Positions 58,719-64,000 of a stretch of 64,000 nucleotides of DNA are shown piece by piece. The stretch covers positions 62,001 to 126,000 of the forward strand of contig JANCYW010000013.1 of assembly GCA_026184775.1 (NCBI GenBank), given 5' to 3'. A program made the translations under genes and the position numbers. Source of the DNA: Cyanidium caldarium (taxonomy: Eukaryota > Rhodophyta > Bangiophyceae > Cyanidiales > Cyanidiaceae). The notes under the pieces are model-generated. The model had not been told where the DNA came from. It did not search any database and saw only the letters and a program-made list of their open reading frames with translations. Within the stretch, counting starts at the first letter, position 1. Every line of letters starts with the position of its first letter.

Positions 58719-59702
58719 ATGTCCACTTTCAAAGCGGTCGCGAGGCAGTTGAAGCGGCAGGCGAAGCCGTCCACCCGCGCCTACTGTCAGGTGTGCGCGC
58801 GGCAGTTTCGCGACAAGCGTGCGCTGCGCAGCCATCAGCAGACGGTGGCGCATGAAGCACGAGAGCGGGCGCTGGGGCCGACGCCGCAGGACGTGGTGGT
58901 GCTGTTCTCGGAGCGGTTCGTGGGGCAGTTTATGGGTGAGTTGGCGCGGCAGGCGGCTATGTCGCGTATGCCGCACCGGGCCGTGATGGCAAAACGAGTT
59001 TACGATGCGTTGGTGGCGGATCCGGAGCATGTGCGGCTGGCGGCGACGCAGTGGCCGTCGCTGCAGGCGTTCTTGCAGTGGCTGACGGTGCACCGCGCCG
59101 ATCAAGTGGCCTTGCTGTCGGTGATAGAACCCGAAGAGGCGGTGGCAGCCTCGGAGCGCTGGCTGGTATGGCTGGGCAGCGGCGACCGCGATGTGCCCGC
59201 GGCCGCATGGACGGCACGCGAGCGCAACCGCCGACGACTCGCCGCCGAAGAGGCCGATGAGGCATTCACCACCACCACGACGATCGTCGCACCGAGCACG
59301 GCATCCGCGGTTGCTTCGGGCGGCCTGGATGAGCGCCGCGTCGAGCAGGTGATCGACTCGCTGCGAGAGGCGCGGCGGCAACAGCGTCTGGGACGCCTCA
59401 CCGGAGCGTCACCCGATTCCCGCACGGGGGCCGCGCCCGGCGCCGAACGATCCCTCGCCTCACCGCCGCTGCTGCAACACGGGGACCGAGTGCGGCTGGC
59501 GCGCGTGCACATCGACCGTGGACGCTTTCGTGACCGAATCGGGCAGGTGCTGGGCGCGTGCTCGGACATCAGCCCCTACGTGTTCGATGTCGAGGTGTGC
59601 ATGCTGCCCGAGGAACGCAAGGCGTACGTCTTGCGCGTCGACCAAGACGACCTGGAGCGGTTGCGCGAAGCGCCGTCGCGGACCGATGACGCAACCCGGT
59701 AA
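58719..59702 (+). CDS. KIN17: KIN17 nucleic-acid-binding protein
   Basis: KIN17 binds curved DNA and RNA, is recruited to chromatin after damage and is found in spliceosomes. 327 residues: C2H2 finger at about 22-46 (YCQVCARQFRDKRALRSH, Cys23, Cys26, His39, His45); the atypical winged helix just behind it (VLFSERFVGQFMGEL, RVYDALVADPEHVRLAATQWPSLQAF at about 99-124); a Glu/Arg-rich helical linker; and a C-terminal KOW-like beta domain (GDRVRLARVHIDRGRFRDRIGQVLG ... YVLRVDQDDLERL). This order is unique to KIN17. Shorter than human KIN17 (393) because the linker and the region before the KOW part are reduced. The ATG at 58719 is the first in frame. Confidence 0.9.
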   Translation: MSTFKAVARQLKRQAKPSTRAYCQVCARQFRDKRALRSHQQTVAHEARERALGPTPQDVVVLFSERFVGQFMGELARQAAMSRMPHRAVMAKRVYDALVADPEHVRLAATQWPSLQAFLQWLTVHRADQVALLSVIEPEEAVAASERWLVWLGSGDRDVPAAAWTARERNRRRLAAEEADEAFTTTTTIVAPSTASAVASGGLDERRVEQVIDSLREARRQQRLGRLTGASPDSRTGAAPGAERSLASPPLLQHGDRVRLARVHIDRGRFRDRIGQVLGACSDISPYVFDVEVCMLPEERKAYVLRVDQDDLERLREAPSRTDDATR

Positions 59703-59779
59703 AACATCGACCACGCTATGCGTGAACGATCCCTGTACAAGCGCGAGCGACGACGCAGCATGCCCTCCGCTGCCCGCTC

Positions 59780-60439
59780 TTATTCCAACGACTTTTGCGC
59801 AATGCGGCGTACGCGTTTCTTGTACTGCGTGTAGTTGGTCGAGAACAGCTGCGCGGCTTCCGGGTTGGCCGGCGAGTTGGGATTCGGATCGGTCAGCAGA
59901 CTTCGCACCGCCGTCAAAATACTGGACACGCTGTACGCAGCCGACCAGTTCTCATTCAGCAGCGATAGGCACACGTTGCCGTCGCTGTACACGTTCGGGT
60001 GGAACATCTCGCAGGTGAAGCGCACTCGCGGCGGCTTGTCCGGATACTGCTCCGGAAACGTCAACCGCAGCGTCAACACCGCGTTCTCCCACTCGGAATT
60101 CTCCGGACCAATCACCGTCGCCCACCACACGTACATATCTGTGTCGCTGGCCGCAGTCGAGTGCCCGCACCGGCCGGCACCGCCCACGTCCCCAACGGTT
60201 AGTCGCTCGTCCGTCACCCCACGCCTCGCCCTACCCCGCTCGCCGTCCGCTCTCCACCACCTCCACTTACTGTCTTCGCTCACCGGCGCTGCCGAACAGC
60301 CGTCCGGCGGGTCCTGCGCCATAGCCCGCAGGTCGGCCGCCAATCGCAACCGCGACGAGCGCGAACTCGCCACCTGGTCCGCCTTGCGCGCCGCGCTCCT
60401 CGACGCGCCCGTCGACGACGACGGCGCCGGTGCCGACAT
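59780..60439 (-). CDS. RAD6-like ubiquitin-conjugating enzyme E2, two exons
   Basis: E2 of the UBE2A/RAD6 group, which ubiquitinates PCNA, histone H2B or N-end-rule substrates with cognate E3s. Coding sequence is complement(59780..60138, 60271..60439), with one intron at 60139..60270. The spliced protein has 175 residues: a Ser/Ala/Arg-rich extension of 28, then [20 protein letters not shown], the [10 protein letters not shown] and FHPNVYSDG blocks, active-site Cys113 in [19 protein letters not shown] and the NPNSPAN motif. Splicing restores the RAD6-like ...[15 protein letters not shown]... junction. If the intron is kept, the frame stays open and 44 unconserved residues are inserted. RAD6 is the best fit; other E2 classes are less likely because of the NPNSPAN motif. 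Confidence 0.88.
   Translation of the reverse strand: MSAPAPSSSTGASRSAARKADQVASSRSSRLRLAADLRAMAQDPPDGCSAAPVSEDSKWRWWRADGERGRARRGVTDERLTVGDVGGAGRCGHSTAASDTDMYVWWATVIGPENSEWENAVLTLRLTFPEQYPDKPPRVRFTCEMFHPNVYSDGNVCLSLLNENWSAAYSVSSILTAVRSLLTDPNPNSPANPEAAQLFSTNYTQYKKRVRRIAQKSLE
60139..60270 (-). other. Spliceosomal intron (132 nt) in the RAD6-like gene
   Basis: On the minus strand the intron begins GTAAGTGG (60270 downward) after GAAGACA, and ends CGACACAG at 60139. A CTAAC branch sequence (in GACTAACC, 60204-60197) lies with its branch A about 60 nt before the 3' splice site. The exon junction splits an Asn codon (A|AT) in phase 1. Removal aligns the product with RAD6 without a gap, while the intron codes for no conserved residue. 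Length is a multiple of three and contains no in-frame stop. Confidence 0.87.
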
Positions 60440-60756
60440 GGATCCCCACCTATCCCCTCAGCGTGTCCAAACCCGCACTCCACGCTCCTGTCGCCCTAAC
60501 GAGTCTACTCGGCGCCTCCCTCGCGCCCACCGCCCCGACCCACCGACGTGCGCGCGCGCGCGCGCCTCCGAACCGACGCCTTCGCGCAGCCGCCAGGCGT
60601 TCCGATTCGCGCGCGCACGATTCGATCCGATCTCAGCCGGGGGGCGGGGAAACGGTTTGCTGGCGCGGACCGTTGCCCGGTCGTGGTCGTCGCTGCCGTG
60701 AACCGACAGACAAGGTGTTCCGTGCCGGTGTGTGTGTGTGGGGGGGGGGTTATCGT
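60440..60756. other. Divergent intergenic region, RAD6-like / UvrB
   Basis: The UvrB frame is open back to 60430, but the residues are Arg/Pro-rich and the ATG-initiated start at 60757 is more natural. A TGTGTGTGTG then G10 run sits at about 60729-60749, 8 bases before that ATG. No RNA gene seen. Confidence 0.45.
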
Positions 60757-63456
60757 ATGCTTTCCGGGCGCATGGCCTGGACGGTGATAGCCTTTCTGAG
60801 TCCGATTCGGTGGACGGGATGGGCACTGGCTGGAGGCGGGCGCGGTGGGAGCATCGGGCGGGCTGCGGTGCGCAGGTGGGGATGGCGGGCGGATGGATGG
60901 CGCGTTCGGGGGCTTTCGCAGCCGCCTGCCCGCGGCTGGCGGTGGCATTCGACGTCGGCGATGGTCACTTCGTCGGCTAGGTCTACGGCGCGGCGAAAAC
61001 GCGGCAGCGCCAAGGAGGTGGTGGGCGTCGACGGGCTGTTGCTGCCGCCGGAGGATGCGGCACTGAGGCGATGCATCGAGGCGGTGTGTGCGGGCACGGC
61101 GGTGCCCAGCGGTGCACCGGTACGTAGCGTCAAGGCGTCGCGCAGTATGCGCTGGTATGCGCAGTCGGACGGTGCTGCGCTGGTGGTGGCGGTGGCTCGT
61201 CGGAGTGCCTTTCGGGAGCGCGACGCCGAGCGGCTATTGTCGCTGTTGGAGACTGGTCGCGGTGAGCGGTCGGTGGCGGTGCTGCTGTTCGGTGCGCGGA
61301 TGCATCCGACGGCGCGAAAACGGTTGGAAGAGGCACGCGTCGTGGTGCACGAATATCCCGAGTGTGCTGGTTTCCCGGAGACGAGCGTGTGGGGGCGCGT
61401 GCCGCCGCCGGAGCCGGAGAGCTGCACCGATGCGCGGCTGCGAGCGCATTTCGACTCGATGCCGCCGGCCGCGTTTCAGCTTCAGGCGCCGTTCGCGCCC
61501 ACCGGCGATCAGCCCGAGGCCATCGAGCAGGTGGTGCAGTCGCTGACCGACCGGCGCTTTGTGGCCCTCAAGGGCGCCACCGGCACCGGGAAGACGTTCG
61601 TGATGGCCAACGTGATCGCCCGCACCGGTCGGCCGACGCTGGTGTTGGCGCACAACAAGACGTTGGCGGCGCAGCTGTTTCGGGAGCTGCGTACCTTCTT
61701 CCCCGACAATGCGGTGCAATACTTTGTGAGCTATTACGATTATTACCTGCCGGAGGCGTACGTCAGCGTCACCGACACCTACATCGAAAAGTCGGCCAGC
61801 ATCAACGAGGACATCGAGCGCTACCGCCATGCGGCCACGCGGGCGCTGTTTGAGCGCCGCGATGTCATCGTGGTGGCGTCCATCTCGTGCATCTACGGCC
61901 TCGGCTTGCCGTCGGAGTACCTGCGCGCCGCCAAGCGCATCGCCGTGGGCGACGCCCTGACGCCCACCGCGCTCGCCCGCGTGTTGGTGCAGTTGCAATA
62001 CGTGCGCAACGATGTGGAACTGGAGCGCGGCAGTTTCCGCGTGCGCGGCGACACTGTCGACATTGCGCCTCCCGCCTGGGACGAGGAAGACGCGCTGCTG
62101 CGGGTGGAATTCTTCGGCGGCTCGGTCGAGTCCGTCGCCTACATCGATCGCCTGCAGGCCACTGTGCTACGGCGCGTCGATCAGGTGTTGACGTATCCGG
62201 CGCGCCACTTTCTCACCCCGCCCGAGGAGCACGAGCGCGCCCTGCAGGCCATCGAGCGCGAGATGCAGCACTGTGTGTCGCGCTTCCGCACGCAGGGCAA
62301 GCATTTGGAGGCGGAGCGGCTGGAGCAGCGCTCCCGCAACGATTTGGAGATGTTGCGCGAGTTTGGCTACTGCACTGGTGTGGAGAATTACTCGCTGCAC
62401 CTGAGCGGCCGATCGCCCACCGAGCCGCCCGACTGTCTTTTGGACTATTTTCCGCCCGACTGGCTGCTGATTGTGGACGAGAGTCACGTGACGGTGCCGC
62501 AAATACGCGGCATGTACTTTGGCGACCGCTCGCGCAAGGAGAATCTGGTGCGGTTCGGTTTCCGCCTGCCGAGCGCGTTGGAGAATCGACCGCTGCGTGA
62601 GACCGAATTCTGGCGCAAAGTGCGCCACTGTCTGTTTGTGTCGGCCACGCCGGGTCCGATGGAGCTGGAGCTGGCGGCGCCGGCGCTCGTCGAGCAGACC
62701 ATCCGGCCGACCGGCGTGCTGGACCCGCTCGTGCGCGTGCACCCCACCCGGGGGCAGGTGGAGCATCTGTTGCAGGAGATCGAGGCGCGGGTGCAACGCG
62801 GCGAGAAGGCGCTGGTGACCACGCTGACCAAACGCATGGCCGAGGAGCTGTGCACGTACCTGCGGGAGCGGCGCGTGCGCGTCAGCTACCTGCACTCGGA
62901 GCTAGACGCGCTAGAGCGGGTGCAGGTCTTGTCGGCGCTGGCCACCGAGGCGTGCGACGCCATCGTCGGGGTGAATCTGTTGCGCGAAGGCCTCGACTTG
63001 CCGCAAGTGAGTTTGGTGGCCATTATGGACGCCGACAAGGAGGGATTTCTGCGCAGCGAGACGTCGCTGATTCAGACCATCGGGCGGGCAGCGCGACACG
63101 TGCGCGGCGAGGTGGTGCTTTACGCGGACACGGTCACGGCGTCGATGCAGCGGGCGTTGCAGGAGACCGAGCGACGGCGCGCGATTCAAGAGGCGTACAA
63201 TGCGCGGCACGGCATCACGCCACGGCCGATCGAGCGGCGCACGGGAGCGTACTTGGAGCGGCGACAGACGCATGCCGCAGCGGCGACGAAGAGTCGGCAT
63301 CCGCGCGCCGAGACCGAGCCCACCTGGTCGCGCCTCAGCGACGACGCGTTGCAGGCGGCCATGCGCGCCGCGGCCACCCGCCTCGAATTCGAGGACGCTG
63401 CCGCCATCCGTGACCTCCTGAAGAGGCGCCGCGAAGGGGACCGCAGTCCCGAATGA
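60757..63456 (+). CDS. UVRB: Bacterial-type excinuclease subunit UvrB with N-terminal extension
   Basis: UvrB is the damage-verifying helicase-like subunit of bacterial UvrABC nucleotide excision repair. Residues from about 240 to the end of the 899-residue protein are a full Uvr[16 protein letters not shown], Walker A GATGTGKT (273-280), the damage-clamping beta-hairpin [11 protein letters not shown] (326-336), SCIYGLG, the domain-2 region with [35 protein letters not shown]-like block, [36 protein letters not shown], and a C-terminal UVR helix hairpin ([16 protein letters not shown]) that docks UvrC. The first 85 residues are Arg/Trp/Gly-rich and nearly acid-free, fit for an organelle leader. 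Residues 86-235 form an extra domain not found in bacterial UvrB. Base composition matches the neighbours. Confidence 0.92.
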   Translation: MLSGRMAWTVIAFLSPIRWTGWALAGGGRGGSIGRAAVRRWGWRADGWRVRGLSQPPARGWRWHSTSAMVTSSARSTARRKRGSAKEVVGVDGLLLPPEDAALRRCIEAVCAGTAVPSGAPVRSVKASRSMRWYAQSDGAALVVAVARRSAFRERDAERLLSLLETGRGERSVAVLLFGARMHPTARKRLEEARVVVHEYPECAGFPETSVWGRVPPPEPESCTDARLRAHFDSMPPAAFQLQAPFAPTGDQPEAIEQVVQSLTDRRFVALKGATGTGKTFVMANVIARTGRPTLVLAHNKTLAAQLFRELRTFFPDNAVQYFVSYYDYYLPEAYVSVTDTYIEKSASINEDIERYRHAATRALFERRDVIVVASISCIYGLGLPSEYLRAAKRIAVGDALTPTALARVLVQLQYVRNDVELERGSFRVRGDTVDIAPPAWDEEDALLRVEFFGGSVESVAYIDRLQATVLRRVDQVLTYPARHFLTPPEEHERALQAIEREMQHCVSRFRTQGKHLEAERLEQRSRNDLEMLREFGYCTGVENYSLHLSGRSPTEPPDCLLDYFPPDWLLIVDESHVTVPQIRGMYFGDRSRKENLVRFGFRLPSALENRPLRETEFWRKVRHCLFVSATPGPMELELAAPALVEQTIRPTGVLDPLVRVHPTRGQVEHLLQEIEARVQRGEKALVTTLTKRMAEELCTYLRERRVRVSYLHSELDALERVQVLSALATEACDAIVGVNLLREGLDLPQVSLVAIMDADKEGFLRSETSLIQTIGRAARHVRGEVVLYADTVTASMQRALQETERRRAIQEAYNARHGITPRPIERRTGAYLERRQTHAAAATKSRHPRAETEPTWSRLSDDALQAAMRAAATRLEFEDAAAIRDLLKRRREGDRSPE

Positions 63457-63533
63457 GGGAATATCGGGGGCGCCACCGGTGCATCCCCTCTCCGTGCATA
63501 GGATGGGGTAAATCGGATACACGCTTATCGTCC

Positions 63534-64000
63534 TCACACCTGGAGTTTGACCTGGGCGGTGCGCGCCTCTAGCGCGCCGCTCAGGGTGGCCACCACCGCC
63601 TCGCCGATGGCGTTCACGTCGTAGCCGCCCTCGAGACAGAACACCACCGGCACCTCCGGTCCGAACCGTTTCACCAGCAGCCGCGCCATCTCCGCGTAGT
63701 CCTCGGCGCGCAGTTCCAGGTGAGCGAGCGGATCGCTGGCCAGCGCGTCGTACCCGGCCGACACCAACAGCAGATCCACCCCGGGCGCGCCTTCACCATT
63801 CACCCCGTGCCACAGGTGATCCAGCGCGCGCGCATACGCCTCTGCGTAGCCGTTCTTCCAGCCGGTGCCGGCCGGCAGCGGAAAGTTGGCCAGGTTACGT
63901 TTCGGTCCGTGCTCCTGCGGATCGTCGCCGGTCATCGGGTACAGCGGCCATTCGTGCAGGGAGGCGAAGCGCACGCGCGGCTCGCCACGCACTGCATTCT
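63534..64000 (-). CDS. Class II histone deacetylase, C-terminal part (runs off the window)
   Basis: Zn-dependent lysine deacetylase fold, incomplete: the frame continues past position 64000, so the N-terminal half is missing here. Visible parts: VRFASLHEWPLYP (strand before the metal site), GTGWKNGYAEAY, the metal and substrate region DLLLVSAGYDALASDPLAHLEL with its Asp, and the C-terminal LEGGYD. The SLHxxPLYP and SAGYDA forms are those of class II (HDA1-like, incl. plant HDA5/HDA14-type) and acetylpolyamine amidohydrolase-like proteins rather than class I RPD3. The C-terminus LEARTAQVKLQV is short. Confidence 0.85.
   Translation of the reverse strand, partial: NAVRGEPRVRFASLHEWPLYPMTGDDPQEHGPKRNLANFPLPAGTGWKNGYAEAYARALDHLWHGVNGEGAPGVDLLLVSAGYDALASDPLAHLELRAEDYAEMARLLVKRFGPEVPVVFCLEGGYDVNAIGEAVVATLSGALEARTAQVKLQV

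Noticed and set aside
60739-60749. Poly-G run before the UvrB ATG
   Set aside because: A simple-sequence tract after TG repeats; could be a regulatory G-run but nothing supports it, and it may also be a sequencing-prone site.

Overview
The window is nuclear DNA of a photosynthetic eukaryote with a very compact, GC-rich, almost intron-free genome. I see 41 protein genes in 64 kb, on both strands, with typical gaps of 50-650 bp and some gaps of 1 and 13 bp. Eukaryote-only genes are plentiful: RPB9, an A49-like Pol I subunit, Rpn7, eS10, uL24, ASF1, KIN17, RIO1, Spg1/Tem1, RNase H2A, NSUN2, a RAD6-type E2 and squalene synthase. A plastid is implied by DXR (MEP pathway), ThiC, a Rieske ferredoxin with a leader, an ABC1 kinase and an Obg protein with an OCT domain. 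The gamma-glutamylcysteine ligase is of the animal/fungal type, not the green-plant type. This argues for a non-green alga. Density, near absence of introns and high GC fit a unicellular red alga of the Cyanidiophyceae (Cyanidium-like); this taxon call is inference and was not tested by a search.

Layout. 0-10 kb: squalene synthase, a LETM1-family protein, RNase H2A, mitoribosomal mL54, a two-domain GT8-GT64 glycosyltransferase and a glutathione S-transferase. 10-24 kb: an amidase, ThiC, Rpn7, RPB9, RIO1, a plastid Rieske protein, a NAPE-PLD-like hydrolase, an NSUN2-like RNA methyltransferase and a membrane-anchored ROK sugar kinase. 24-36 kb: an ABC1 kinase, an unrecognised 668-residue protein, the divergent ribosomal pair eS10/uL24, nicotinate phosphoribosyltransferase, a helical BAR-like protein, a HIT zinc finger protein and an Spg1/Tem1 GTPase. 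36-50 kb: an unrecognised acidic/Ser-rich protein, an A49-like Pol I subunit, DXR, a long-chain acyl-CoA synthetase, Obg, a small helical protein, an APE1-type endonuclease, an unrecognised zinc-knuckle protein and ASF1. 50-64 kb: a Nup42-like CCCH protein, a FIST-domain protein, gamma-glutamylcysteine ligase, a small membrane protein, a flavin monooxygenase, KIN17, a RAD6-like E2 with a clear intron, a bacterial-type UvrB, and the C-terminal part of a class II histone deacetylase running off the right edge.

Neighbours do not form operons; most pairs are divergent or convergent, as in other compact algal genomes. Thematic links exist between distant genes: DXR supplies isoprenoid precursors that squalene synthase commits to sterols; GCL and GST belong to glutathione metabolism; APE1, RNase H2A, KIN17, RAD6-like E2, ASF1 and UvrB all touch DNA repair or chromatin. 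The most striking items are a bacterial UvrB with an N-terminal leader and an extra domain, the GT8-GT64 fusion (possibly both head-group steps of glycosyl inositol phosphoceramide synthesis), and a 132-nt intron in the RAD6-like gene that keeps the frame open when retained. I found no tRNA, rRNA, transposon, viral remnant or CRISPR array.
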